From contig NZ_JBGUAY010000009.1 of NCBI RefSeq assembly GCF_041821025.1, positions 62,001 through 126,000 of the forward strand: DNA of 64,000 nt. Reading direction: 5' to 3'. A model generated the notes under the pieces. That model was given only the letters and a program-made list of their open reading frames with translations. It was not told where the DNA came from and did not search any database. Below are positions 1-7,563 of the stretch, piece after piece; the stretch's first letter is position 1, and each line of letters opens with the position of its first letter. Position numbers and translations under genes: made by a program. Origin of the DNA: Egicoccus sp. AB-alg6-2 (GTDB taxonomy: Bacteria; Actinomycetota; Nitriliruptoria; Nitriliruptorales; Nitriliruptoraceae).

Positions 1-8
1 GACCGCAC

Positions 9-85
9 GCGGATGTAGCTCAGTTGGCTAGAGCGCCACCTTGCCAAGGTGGAGGTCGCGAGTTCGAATCTCGTCATCCGCTCCA
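9..85 (+). tRNA. tRNA-Gly (anticodon GCC)
   Basis: A full cloverleaf can be folded. The acceptor stem GCGGATG (9-15) pairs with CATCCGC (75-81), followed by discriminator T and an encoded CCA. The D-stem is GCTC/GAGC, the anticodon stem CCACC/GGTGG encloses TTGCCAA with anticodon GCC, and the T-arm GCGAG/CTCGT carries loop TTCGAAT. Discriminator U fits glycine tRNAs. It decodes GGC and GGU, frequent in a GC-rich genome. Confidence 0.96.
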
Positions 86-90
86 CGAAA

Positions 91-106
91 CCCCGCTTCG
101 GCGGGG
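91..106 (+). terminator. Hairpin terminator of the tRNA gene
   Basis: A 6-bp GC stem (CCCCGC/GCGGGG) closed by a TTCG tetraloop starts six bases after the tRNA CCA and is followed by GGTTCGTCGTTC, which is only weakly T-rich. A cUUCGg loop on the plus-strand transcript suits termination or processing of the tRNA precursor. Confidence 0.65.
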
Positions 107-279
107 GTTCGTCGTTCATGAGCACGGCATCACCGGCACGGGTAGAGGCGTCCGGCCTGGGAAGAGCGGCCCAGCTTCGGGGGACGGGCCGTGGGCGGCG
201 GTCTAACGTCTGAAGTCGGTTGGTCCTTCCGCGCCGTCGCTCCTTCGGCGCAGCGCTTCCTCTTCCGACTCGAGGTGAC

Positions 280-468
280 GTGGACGTCCCCTTTGCTGCC
301 CTGGCTCCGCTGGTTGTTCTGGCGCTGGCATTCATCGTGTACTGCCTGGTCGACCTGCTGCGCTCCGACGACGTTCGTGGACTGCCGATCTGGGGATGGG
401 CCGTCCTGATCGTGGTCTCTGTGCCGCTGGGCGGTATCGCCTATCTGGTCTGGGGCCGGCCGTCTTGA
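280..468 (+). CDS. Small PLDc_N-type membrane protein
   Basis: This is a 62-residue protein made almost entirely of two hydrophobic helices around a short polar loop (DLLRSDDVRGLP). The pattern matches the phospholipase-D N-terminal (PLDc_N) membrane module, which has no catalytic residues of its own. The GTG start at 280 is chosen because it follows a purine-rich GAGGTGA. An upstream ATG at 220 would only add an Arg-rich stretch unlike the family. Its stop overlaps the probable TTG start of the next gene, so it is probably translated with the ABC exporter; small PLDc_N proteins often sit beside such exporters. Its role is unknown. Confidence 0.7.
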   Translation: MDVPFAALAPLVVLALAFIVYCLVDLLRSDDVRGLPIWGWAVLIVVSVPLGGIAYLVWGRPS

Positions 469-1379
469 CTCCGCCTGCCGTCCTCACGCAGGGATTGACG
501 AAGCGATACCGCGACCACACCGCCCTCCGCGACGTCGATCTGGCCGTCCCGGCGGGCGGCGTCTACGGCCTCGTGGGCCCCAACGGTGCCGGAAAGACCA
601 CGTTGCTGTCGTTGCTGCTCGGTCTGCGGCAGCCGACGTCGGGGACCATCCACCTCGAGGTGGCGCGCACGCGCATCGCCGCCGTTGCGGACACGCCGCA
701 GTTCGATCCCTGGCTGTCGGCACGCGAGGTCGTTGACCTCTCCCGCCACCTGCTGGACGGGTCGATGCCGGCATCGCGCGTGGACGACGCCCTCGGACGT
801 ACCGGCCTGGCGGACGCCGCGGACCGACGTTGCGGGGGGTTCTCGCGAGGGATGCTGCAGCGTCTGGGGCTGGCTGCCGCCGTCGTCGGTGACCCCGAAC
901 TGCTGATCCTGGACGAACCGGCCAGCGCGCTTGATCCGGCCGGCCGGCGCGACGTGCTCGACCTCGTGTCCGCGATCGGCGAGCAGTCGACCGTGCTGTT
1001 CTCCAGCCACATCCTCGCCGACGTCCAACAGGTCAGCGACACGGTGGGGATCCTTCGCGACGGCGTCCTGCTGTTCCAGGGACCCCTGACCGAACTGCTC
1101 GTCGGGCGCGCCTCGCCGGCCGTGCGCGTGCATGTCCGCGACCGTGCGGCGGCACTGACGGCGTCGCTGCGTGACGAGCCCTGGATATCCCACGTCGACG
1201 TGGACGGCCCGTACGTGCTCCGGGTCGTCACCGTCACCGCCGAGCACGCCGAGCGTGAGCTTGTCCGCGCCCTGGCGCGGCTGGGTGCGCGAGTCGTGAG
1301 CCTCACTCCCGAACGGGGCGACCTCGAGCAGGTGTTCCTCGAGCTGACGGGCACCGCGGTCACGGAGGGAGAGCGGTGA
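465..1379 (+). CDS. ABC transporter ATP-binding protein
   Basis: This is an ATPase subunit of about 304 residues that would power the permease encoded next. It shows Walker A (GPNGAGKTT), a signature region reading GGFSRGMLQRL in place of LSGGQ, Walker B with D-loop (LLILDEPASALDP) and an H-loop SSH, followed by a roughly 85-residue C-terminal extension typical of CcmA/NatA-type exporters. The start is uncertain: TTG at 465 overlaps the stop of the preceding gene, while ATG at 396 would add 23 residues lying entirely within that gene. The stop overlaps the permease GTG by four bases (GTGA). The substrate cannot be told; exporters of this class move antibiotics, lipids or ions. Confidence 0.88.
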   Translation: MTPPAVLTQGLTKRYRDHTALRDVDLAVPAGGVYGLVGPNGAGKTTLLSLLLGLRQPTSGTIHLEVARTRIAAVADTPQFDPWLSAREVVDLSRHLLDGSMPASRVDDALGRTGLADAADRRCGGFSRGMLQRLGLAAAVVGDPELLILDEPASALDPAGRRDVLDLVSAIGEQSTVLFSSHILADVQQVSDTVGILRDGVLLFQGPLTELLVGRASPAVRVHVRDRAAALTASLRDEPWISHVDVDGPYVLRVVTVTAEHAERELVRALARLGARVVSLTPERGDLEQVFLELTGTAVTEGER

Positions 1380-2122
1380 CCGCCTGGCGCCTCGAGTGGT
1401 ACCGCCTGGTGCGGACCCGCCGTCTGCTTGCGCTCGTGATGGTCTTCGCCTTCTTCGGTTTCACCGCCCCGGTGATCACGGCTTACATGGACCAGCTGGT
1501 GGGCGCCGCCGGCCAGGGCCTCGTCATCCAGGCCCCGGACCCCACCCCCGAGCTGGCGGTGGGGCAGTTCACCTCCAACGCTTCACAGATCGGTGTGCTG
1601 GTCGCGATCGTCGTCGCCGCCGGCGCCCTCGCGTTCGACGCCAGGCCCGAGCTGGCCACCTTCCTGCGCACCCGCTCGGGGAGCATCTGGCAGTTGATCC
1701 TGCCGCGGTACGTCGTGTCCACGCTCGCCATCGTGGCCGCTTTCGCGCTCGGCGTCCTTGCCACGTGGTACGAGACGGTCGTGCTGATCGGCGCCCCGGA
1801 CGCCGCCGGCATGGTGGTCGGCACGCTGCTCACCGGCGCCTACCTCGCCTTCGCCGTGGCGGTCACCGCGCTCGCCACGAGCCTCACGCGCAGCGTCTTG
1901 ACTGCGGTCGCCGTCACGGTGGTCGTGCTGCTCGGGCTCCTGGTCCTCAGCGTGGTCGAAGCGCTGGCACCGTGGCTCCCGAGCCGGTTGATCGGCGTGT
2001 TGCCGGGGCTCGCCGCCGGCAGCGACGCGGGCGATCACCTCCGGGCCCTCGCAACGACGGTGGTCGTGACCCCGGTGCTGCTCCTGCTGACGGTCCGGAG
2101 GTTGGAGCGCCGGGAGGTGTGA
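1376..2122 (+). CDS. ABC transporter permease (ABC-2 type)
   Basis: A 248-residue integral membrane protein with about six hydrophobic segments, beginning right after a short cytoplasmic lead (WRLEWYRLVRTRR), as in ABC-2 permeases. A longer extracytoplasmic loop lies between the first two segments. The GTG start is fixed by the GTGA overlap with the ATPase gene, indicating translational coupling and one exporter complex in the cytoplasmic membrane. No operon partner follows; about 200 bases without a recognisable gene separate it from the flavodoxin. Confidence 0.85.
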   Translation: MTAWRLEWYRLVRTRRLLALVMVFAFFGFTAPVITAYMDQLVGAAGQGLVIQAPDPTPELAVGQFTSNASQIGVLVAIVVAAGALAFDARPELATFLRTRSGSIWQLILPRYVVSTLAIVAAFALGVLATWYETVVLIGAPDAAGMVVGTLLTGAYLAFAVAVTALATSLTRSVLTAVAVTVVVLLGLLVLSVVEALAPWLPSRLIGVLPGLAAGSDAGDHLRALATTVVVTPVLLLLTVRRLERREV

Positions 2123-2321
2123 GCGGCCACGACCCGTCGCGCGCTGCGTCCCGGAGCGGTCGGGCCGCCGAAGGAGCCGAGTCTCGTGTCAGGTGACGGC
2201 TCGCGATGGGGATGGTCGTAGGGGCTTCCGGCCCGGGACGGGCGACGCTGGAGGGCGCAAGCTGGTTCGTGGACGCGGCATGGAGAGCGTCCAGAACGGT
2301 CGTCGCGAGGAGGTATCGACC

Positions 2322-2909
2322 ATGCGAGCCCTGGTGGTGTACGAGTCCATGTTCGGCAACACGGCGAAGATCGCGACGGCCATCGTGGCCGGTTTGCGCG
2401 ACACCCTCGAGGTCGTCCTGTCCGAGGCCCACGAGGCACCGACGCAGTTGGCGGCCGGCTGGGACCTGGTGGTGGTCGGCGGTCCGACGCACGCGTTCGG
2501 AATGAGTCGGGCATCGACGCGTACGTCCGCGGTAGAACACGGTGCACCTGCGGGAATGCGGGACCGTCAGGGCATCCGTGAGTGGCTGGCCGACGTATCG
2601 ATCCAGGCCCCGCTACCGCTGGCGGCGGCGTTCGACACCAAGGTCGCCAGACCCGACCTGCCGGGCTCGGCGGCGCACAAGGCAGCACGGCGGCTGCGCA
2701 GCCTCGGCCTGCGCCTGCAGCTACCGCCCGAAACGTTTCTCGTGGAAGACCTGTCCGGACCGCTCCTTGCCGGCGAGGTCGACCGCGCCAGCGCGTGGGG
2801 GCGGGAGCTCGCCGCGAAGGTCACGGGCCGGCACACGACACCAGCCGCGCGCAGCCGGCCCTCGAGCCGGGCGCGGGTGGGCTCCTCGGCACGAACGGGA
2901 CCGTCGTAA
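2322..2909 (+). CDS. Flavodoxin-family protein
   Basis: The protein (195 residues) opens with a beta strand and FMN phosphate-binding loop (VVYESMFGNTAKIA), followed by a strand ending VVGGPTHAFGMS that matches the second flavin-binding loop. The ATG at 2322 has an AGGAGG ribosome site six bases upstream; longer in-frame starts lack one. The last ~25 residues are Arg/Ser-rich and lie outside the fold. It probably carries electrons or acts as an NAD(P)H-dependent flavoprotein; the redox partner is not apparent. It converges on the corA-like gene with only 13 bases between stops. Confidence 0.85.
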   Translation: MRALVVYESMFGNTAKIATAIVAGLRDTLEVVLSEAHEAPTQLAAGWDLVVVGGPTHAFGMSRASTRTSAVEHGAPAGMRDRQGIREWLADVSIQAPLPLAAAFDTKVARPDLPGSAAHKAARRLRSLGLRLQLPPETFLVEDLSGPLLAGEVDRASAWGRELAAKVTGRHTTPAARSRPSSRARVGSSARTGPS

Positions 2910-2922
2910 GCCGCGGTGATCG

Positions 2923-3912
2923 TCACAGCCACCCGCTGCGCTTGAACAGTCGATACAGCACGGCGCATGCGCTCGCCATGAAACCGAGCACGACGAAGTA
3001 GGCGTAACGCCACTCGAGTTCGGGCATGTACTCGAAGTTCATGCCATAGATCGCGGCGATTGCCGTCGGTACCGCTGCGATGGCCACCCAGGCCGCAATG
3101 CGTCGCATGTCCTCGTTCTGGCGGACACCGATCTGAGCCAGATGCGCGGAGAAGGCACTGTTGAGCAGGTCATCGAGGCTGGCGACCTGCTCCCAGACCC
3201 GGGTCGCCTCGACCTGGATGCCGCGCAGCCGAACGAGCACCTCGGCGCGCCCCGGCTCGTCATCGCGAGGGGCGGCGACGGCCTCGTCGTCGAGCAGCTG
3301 CTCGATCTCGTCGGGCAGAGCGGCGACCGCGCGACGGAACTGCTGAACCTCGCTCTTGAGACGGTAGATCCGCTCCGCATGGCTTCCGCGGTCGCCAGAG
3401 AAGACCTGCGCCTCGATCTCCTGGACGTCCTGGTCGAGCCCGGCCAGGACCGGCGTGTAGCTGCGCACGACGCGGCTCGCGACGGCGGCCACGATTCCGG
3501 CCGGTCCGAGGGTGAGGGCGCGGGGATCGAGGTCGACCGCGCGGAAACCGGGCTCGGGCTGTGAACCGGTCGCGCTGCTGACGACGACGTGTTCGTCGAC
3601 GACCACGCCGAGCTGGCCGACGTTGATCACCTCCTCGCGGTCGACGTAGACGGCGCTCTTGAACACCACGACGAGGGCGCTGCCGTGACGCTCGAGTCGT
3701 GGCCGTGCCTGGTCGCGTCCGATGACCGCGACGGCCGTATCGGGAAGCGCGGTCAGATCGGCGATCTCATCGAGGTCCGCGCGGCTGGGCTCGGTGAGCT
3801 GGATCCACAGGAGACCCCGGCAGCTGACGGCGTCGACGAGTTGCTCGGCAACCGGTGTGCCGTCATCGACGGTCCAGGCACCGTCGCGGAAGCTCGCCAC
3901 CCTCATGCCCAT
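2923..3912 (-). CDS. corA: CorA-family Mg2+/divalent cation transporter
   Basis: About 329 residues. The C-terminal end has two membrane helices with the diagnostic YGMNF signature at the end of the first, an acidic loop (EYMPELEWRY), then a second helix and a basic tail (KRSGWL). The long N-terminal part is the soluble alpha/beta and stalk-helix domain. CorA proteins form pentamers that admit Mg2+, Co2+ or Ni2+. Two nearby ATG codons (3912 and 3906) compete for the start and neither has a clear ribosome site, so the N-terminus is approximate. Confidence 0.9.
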   Translation of the reverse strand: MGMRVASFRDGAWTVDDGTPVAEQLVDAVSCRGLLWIQLTEPSRADLDEIADLTALPDTAVAVIGRDQARPRLERHGSALVVVFKSAVYVDREEVINVGQLGVVVDEHVVVSSATGSQPEPGFRAVDLDPRALTLGPAGIVAAVASRVVRSYTPVLAGLDQDVQEIEAQVFSGDRGSHAERIYRLKSEVQQFRRAVAALPDEIEQLLDDEAVAAPRDDEPGRAEVLVRLRGIQVEATRVWEQVASLDDLLNSAFSAHLAQIGVRQNEDMRRIAAWVAIAAVPTAIAAIYGMNFEYMPELEWRYAYFVVLGFMASACAVLYRLFKRSGWL

Positions 3913-3949
3913 GGGGCAGCCACGTCCGTGCGTGCCGGAATGGTCGCCG

Positions 3950-4459
3950 TCATGCGACGTCGGGACCCGTCGCCGCGAGGTGCGCACCGAGCTTGTCCAG
4001 CTGCGCCTTGTAGCCCCACCTCATGCCGAACGCGGCCATCTTCGCGCCGGAGCCGATCTCGACGATCGTGATGCGCAGGTTGACGGTCGTCTCGTTGCCG
4101 TCCTCGGCGAAGCGCACGTCGTTGACGTGTTCGATCGTGGTGGTCTCCTCCTCGCCCTCGGTCCATGACCGCGCCTCGTAGGCGAGATGGCGGTGCTGCT
4201 CGATGTGCGTGAAGGTGCCCGCCATGGGCCAGCGCGTGCCCTGGTACTTGCCCATGCCCTCGCCGGCCTCCATCACCAGGTAGAGCCGGCCGCCGACGTG
4301 CAACTCGACCTCCGCGTCGGTCACCGTGGTGTCCTCGGGGCCCCACCACTGGCGCAGCAGTTCGGGCCGCGTCCATGCGTCCCACACGGCGGTGATGGGC
4401 GCCGGGTAGGACCGCTCGAAGGTGAGTTCCTTCTTCCGCCTGAACAACTGGGTGATCAT
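3950..4459 (-). CDS. SRPBCC (AHSA1-like) domain protein
   Basis: A 169-residue protein with the START/AHSA1 fold signature near the N-terminus (ERSYPAPITAVWDAWTRPEL, then QWWGP). These proteins bind hydrophobic ligands in a helix-grip cavity. The ATG at 4459 follows an AGGAG site and overlaps the stop of the ArsR gene as ATGA, so the two are translationally coupled. ArsR-SRPBCC pairs are a recurring actinobacterial arrangement in which the regulator controls its SRPBCC partner; the ligand is unknown. Confidence 0.88.
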   Translation of the reverse strand: MITQLFRRKKELTFERSYPAPITAVWDAWTRPELLRQWWGPEDTTVTDAEVELHVGGRLYLVMEAGEGMGKYQGTRWPMAGTFTHIEQHRHLAYEARSWTEGEEETTTIEHVNDVRFAEDGNETTVNLRITIVEIGSGAKMAAFGMRWGYKAQLDKLGAHLAATGPDVA

Positions 4460-4794
4460 GGTCGTGCTCTCCTGTCCCGGTTCGGTTCGCCTGTCGCGTG
4501 CAGGAACGTGTCCAGCGCGTTCAGACGTGCCTCCCACTGCTGCTCGAACGTGTGGACCCAGACGCTGATCTGCTCGAAGGGCTCGGCCCGCAGGTGGTAG
4601 ATCCGTCGGCGGGCGACCGGCTCGGCCTCGACGATGCCTGCCTCGCGGAGCACCCGGAGGTGCTTCGAGACCTGCGGCTGTCGGATGGACAGCGCCTCCG
4701 CGAGGTCGCCGACGGACCGGGGGCGCTCGCGCAGCAGCCCGACCATCTGCAGTCGACTTGGTTCACCGAGGGCGGCGAAGGTGTTCGCATCCAT
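4456..4794 (-). CDS. ArsR-family transcriptional regulator
   Basis: A 112-residue winged-helix protein: ALGEPSRLQMVGLL at the N-terminus, recognition-helix region SIRQPQVSKHLRVLREAGIV, then a wing with Arg-rich VARRRIYHL. The metal-binding ELCVCD motif of classical ArsR is absent, so the inducer is probably not a metal. The ATG at 4794 lies only seven bases after a -10-like hexamer, which suggests a leaderless transcript; a longer start upstream would run through the operator. It should repress itself and the coupled SRPBCC gene through the palindrome at 4818-4837. Confidence 0.9.
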   Translation of the reverse strand: MDANTFAALGEPSRLQMVGLLRERPRSVGDLAEALSIRQPQVSKHLRVLREAGIVEAEPVARRRIYHLRAEPFEQISVWVHTFEQQWEARLNALDTFLHATGEPNRDRRARP

Positions 4795-4801
4795 GCGTTG
4801 C

Positions 4802-4837
4802 ACGCTATGCCGCCCATATATTCCCGTCAAGGAATAT
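4802..4837 (-). promoter_or_regulatory. Promoter with ArsR-type operator
   Basis: On the minus strand a -35 TTGACG (4830-4825), a 17-base spacer and a -10-like TAGCGT (4807-4802) lie just upstream of the ArsR start. The -35 hexamer is exactly the centre of a perfect inverted repeat ATATTCC-N6-GGAATAT (4818-4837). A repressor bound there would block RNA polymerase. The site is conspicuously AT-rich for this genome. Confidence 0.7.
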
Positions 4838-4850
4838 GTGCTCCGGCCGG

Positions 4851-5552
4851 TCAGCGGCGTCGTGCCATGGAGCCGAGGATGAGGCGCTCGGTCGCAAGCG
4901 CATAGGCCTGCCCCTGGTCGAGTCCGGCCGTGTCGGCGAGAAACCCCTTGATCTGCGCATGGACGCGAGGCGAGAACTGCCGCAGGCGCGAGATCTCCTC
5001 GCGGACGGTTGCCGCCAACGACGCATCGGGCACCGCCCGGGTCAGAAGTCCGAGGTCGGCCGCGACCGCGGCGCCGAACCGCTCGCCGGTGGCCGTCAGG
5101 TGGAAGGCTCGCTTCGGGCCGACGATGGCGGGGAGCCAGGACAGCACGACCGTCGGCGCGAGGTCGATCTCCACCTCGGGGAACCAGAAGAGCGCCGATT
5201 CCGCAGCAATGGCCACGTCGCAGAGCGCCGGTAGACCCACGCCGATGCCGGCGGCGTCACCCTGGATCTCGGCGACACTGACGAGCCGCGACACACCGAA
5301 GGCGCGGTTGAGACCGACGAGTGCCCCGACCTCGCCTCGAAGTGCCGCCGGATCCTCCGCGGTGCGTTCGCGGCCGAGGCAGAAGGCCGGGCCCTCGGCG
5401 CGGAGGTGCAGGACGTGCAGGTCGTGCGGTGGCTGGAGGAGCAGCTGGCGCAACGCGCGGCAGATGTCCTCGGTGAGCAGGTTGCCGGAGCCGCGCGCCA
5501 ACGTGGCGGTCGCCACGCCCGCCTCGTGCCGGATCCGCAGCCCCTCAGCCAT
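4851..5552 (-). CDS. Enoyl-CoA hydratase/isomerase (crotonase) family protein
   Basis: A 233-residue crotonase-fold protein, short for the family. Landmarks are the first oxyanion-hole region (AEGPAFCLGRE), the second (GDAAGIGVGLPALCDVAIA) and WFPEVEIDLAP, which holds the equivalent of the second catalytic glutamate. The position of the first catalytic glutamate (GGG-x-E in hydratases) is occupied by Gly in VGLPALCD, so canonical hydration is doubtful and isomerase, hydrolase or another acyl-CoA role is possible. No pathway genes are adjacent, and no clear ribosome site precedes the ATG. Confidence 0.85.
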   Translation of the reverse strand: MAEGLRIRHEAGVATATLARGSGNLLTEDICRALRQLLLQPPHDLHVLHLRAEGPAFCLGRERTAEDPAALRGEVGALVGLNRAFGVSRLVSVAEIQGDAAGIGVGLPALCDVAIAAESALFWFPEVEIDLAPTVVLSWLPAIVGPKRAFHLTATGERFGAAVAADLGLLTRAVPDASLAATVREEISRLRQFSPRVHAQIKGFLADTAGLDQGQAYALATERLILGSMARRR

Positions 5553-5669
5553 CGGCCCGGACCGGCTGATCTCGCCTGCGCACGCCGGCTCCTTCGTTCC
5601 GGCGAGCCTACGTCCGAACGGCCCGCGAGGCGCCGCGATCGCGCCAGTGAGCGGCGCGTAGCATGGGTG

Positions 5670-5698
5670 TTGTCATCTGTCCAGTTCGCCGGTACGGT
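5670..5698 (+). promoter_or_regulatory. Possible promoter of the CxxC small-protein gene
   Basis: TTGTCA (5670-5675), 17 bases, TACGGT (5693-5698) resembles a housekeeping-sigma promoter in the divergent region between the crotonase and the following plus-strand gene, leaving a leader of about 60 bases. Only the hexamers support it. Confidence 0.35.
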
Positions 5699-5766
5699 CT
5701 TCTGGTCGGGTGTCAAGCAGCGGGGCCTGACCGCCGCACGAGCGCGACGACCCACGGGGGCCCCGA

Positions 5767-6096
5767 ATGCTTCTTCCGTCACCTCGATCTCCATCCGAAG
5801 CCGATCTCCAGGCGCTCGGCCTGACCGGCTGTGTCGTGTGCGGTGACAAGGCAGCCGAGGGCACGGTTTGCTCCCGCGGCTGCGCCGTCGAGGCAGAACG
5901 CCAGGTCGCCCGCAACGTGGCCGAGCTGCGCCAGCTCGGCGCGGCCAAGGGACACCGGGCGAGACGGCAGTTCCTCAAGGCCCGCAACGGACGGCTGACG
6001 GACGCCATGCTGACGTGGCGGCCCGACGCCCACACCGGGTGCGGACCACCAGCGGGCGACGGCCCCGACGGGGCGGAGGGCGAGGCCGGCGCCTAG
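5767..6096 (+). CDS. Hypothetical protein with zinc-ribbon-like CxxC...C...C
   Basis: A 109-residue protein of no recognised family. Near residue 22 it has CVVCGDKAAEGTVCSRGC, a four-cysteine arrangement (CxxC, then CxxxC) that resembles a zinc-binding treble-clef or ribbon. A basic helix follows (RQLGAAKGHRARRQFLKARNG), which could bind nucleic acid. The tail is Gly/Asp-rich. The ATG at 5767 follows a G-rich stretch rather than a clear Shine-Dalgarno site. It stands alone, divergent from the crotonase. Confidence 0.6.
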   Translation: MLLPSPRSPSEADLQALGLTGCVVCGDKAAEGTVCSRGCAVEAERQVARNVAELRQLGAAKGHRARRQFLKARNGRLTDAMLTWRPDAHTGCGPPAGDGPDGAEGEAGA

Positions 6097-6144
6097 CCGC
6101 CTGCCCGGACGGCCCCCACCACGGAGGCGGTCTGCGCTCTAGGC

Positions 6145-6162
6145 TCGGGCGACGACGCCCGA
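6145..6162 (+). other. Hairpin in the leader of the Asp-rich peptide gene
   Basis: A perfect 7-bp inverted repeat (TCGGGCG, loop ACGA, CGCCCGA) ends a few bases before the GGGAG ribosome site of the peptide gene at 6179. It could be the end of the preceding transcript or a translational control element; nothing distinguishes these. Confidence 0.35.
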
Positions 6163-6178
6163 ACCGAGGGAGCGATCC

Positions 6179-6400
6179 ATGCGCGTGCAAGGACTGACGG
6201 AAGCCGACATCGAGACGGTCGGCACCACCACCGACGTCGCCACCACTGCCACCACCCGGGACGGCGATGCCACCGATGTCAGCGACGGGGACGCCGGCGA
6301 CGCGGACGGCACCGACGCCGACGACGCGGACGGCAACGACGCCGACGGCAACGACGGCGATGCGACCGACGGCGCCGACGCCGACGGCACCGACGCCTGA
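6179..6400 (+). CDS. Asp-rich low-complexity peptide, candidate substrate of the JmjC enzyme
   Basis: A 73-residue peptide. The first ~27 residues (MRVQGLTEADIETVG, then Thr-rich, ending in Arg27) are of mixed composition. Residues 28-73 contain only Asp, Gly, Ala, Thr, Asn, Val and Ser, with 19 Asp spaced every one to three residues (DADGNDADGNDGDATDG). It has a GGGAG ribosome site, and its TGA overlaps the ATG of the JmjC gene by one base (TGATG), which argues that it is translated. A leader/core layout like that of a modified-peptide precursor is possible; the DxDxDG-like spacing also resembles calcium-binding loops. No family is recognised. Confidence 0.6.
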   Translation: MRVQGLTEADIETVGTTTDVATTATTRDGDATDVSDGDAGDADGTDADDADGNDADGNDGDATDGADADGTDA

Positions 6401-7563
6401 TGACCGGCTCGTCCCTGACCCGGTTGGTCGGGGACGTGCGGCACTTCCTGGACCGGGTGTTCGGCGAGGTGCCGCTGCACGTCCCGGCGGCCGCACCCGA
6501 CGCCTTCGACGACGTCCTGTCCCTGGTCCACGTCGACGAGATCGTGGCCGCCTCCGGCTTGCGCGCCCCCGGCTTCCGGGTCGTGAAGCAGGGCGCGACG
6601 CTGCCCGCCAGCCGCGTGACGCGCAAGGCGCGGATCGGCTCGCGGCCGGTGGACGATCTCGCCGACGTCGCGGCGGTCCACGCCGCGTTCGCCGACGGAG
6701 CGACCGTGGTGCTGCAGGGACTGCATCGCTCGTGGCGTCCGGTCGCACAGCTCTGTCGTGAACTGGAGGTCGAGCTGACCCATCCCGTGCAGGCCAACGC
6801 CTACCTGACGCCGCCGGTCGCGCAGGGCCTGCACCTGCACGAGGATCCCCACGACGTGTTCGCCGTCCAGACCCACGGGGTCAAGCGGTGGGTCGTGCAT
6901 CCGCCAGACGGCACGGCGGCGTGGGACCTCGAACTCAAGCCCGGGGACGTGCTCTACCTGCCGGCAGGCACGCGGCATGCCGCGCAGACCGTCGAGTCCG
7001 CCTCGCTGCACCTCACCATCGGGGTCCGGACGATGCGTTGGTCGCAGCTCGTCCGGCGCGCCTTCGACGCGGCCCTGTCCTCAGCCGAGCTCGACCGGAC
7101 GGTGCCGGCGGGCTGGGCGGACACCCCAGGCGACCACCGTGACCTGCTCGCACGACAGCTCGAGACCGTGGCCGACGCGCTGCGCAATGGGGACCCGGAC
7201 ACCGCGCTTCGGGATGCGGCGGCGGCCTTCTGGTCCAACCGCGTCCCCGACCGCAGTGGTGGACTGCAGGACCTCCTCGCGGTCGACCAACTCGACGACG
7301 CCACCGCGCTCCGGGTTCGACCGCACCTCAGCGTCAACCTCGAGTTGGACCGGGACGTGGCCGTGCTCGTGCTGGCCGACCGGCGCGTGCGCATGCCCGC
7401 AGCCGTCGAACCGGCGCTGCGCTGGATGCTCGGGGTCGGCCGGTTCCGTCCGGCCGATCTCGACGATCATCTCGACGAGGCCAGCCGACTGGTGCTGTGC
7501 CGCCGACTGGTCCGGGAGGGGCTGTTGACCCTGCACGGTGCCGGGGACGGCGACCCGGCGTGA
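6400..7563 (+). CDS. JmjC/cupin-fold 2-oxoglutarate Fe(II) oxygenase
   Basis: A 387-residue protein of the ROXA/YcfD-like JmjC group, whose known members hydroxylate ribosomal proteins, while the related FIH hydroxylates Asn and Asp in peptides. The iron triad is visible: H147-x-D149 in LHLHEDPHD and distal H193 in GTRHAAQT, within a jelly-roll that includes LKPGDVLYLPAG. The C-terminal ~190 residues are helical and end in a winged-helix-like part as in ROXA enzymes. The start overlaps the Asp-rich peptide stop, and the stop overlaps the next gene (GTGA), so all three are probably made together. The peptide is the obvious candidate substrate by position. Confidence 0.82.
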   Translation: MTGSSLTRLVGDVRHFLDRVFGEVPLHVPAAAPDAFDDVLSLVHVDEIVAASGLRAPGFRVVKQGATLPASRVTRKARIGSRPVDDLADVAAVHAAFADGATVVLQGLHRSWRPVAQLCRELEVELTHPVQANAYLTPPVAQGLHLHEDPHDVFAVQTHGVKRWVVHPPDGTAAWDLELKPGDVLYLPAGTRHAAQTVESASLHLTIGVRTMRWSQLVRRAFDAALSSAELDRTVPAGWADTPGDHRDLLARQLETVADALRNGDPDTALRDAAAAFWSNRVPDRSGGLQDLLAVDQLDDATALRVRPHLSVNLELDRDVAVLVLADRRVRMPAAVEPALRWMLGVGRFRPADLDDHLDEASRLVLCRRLVREGLLTLHGAGDGDPA

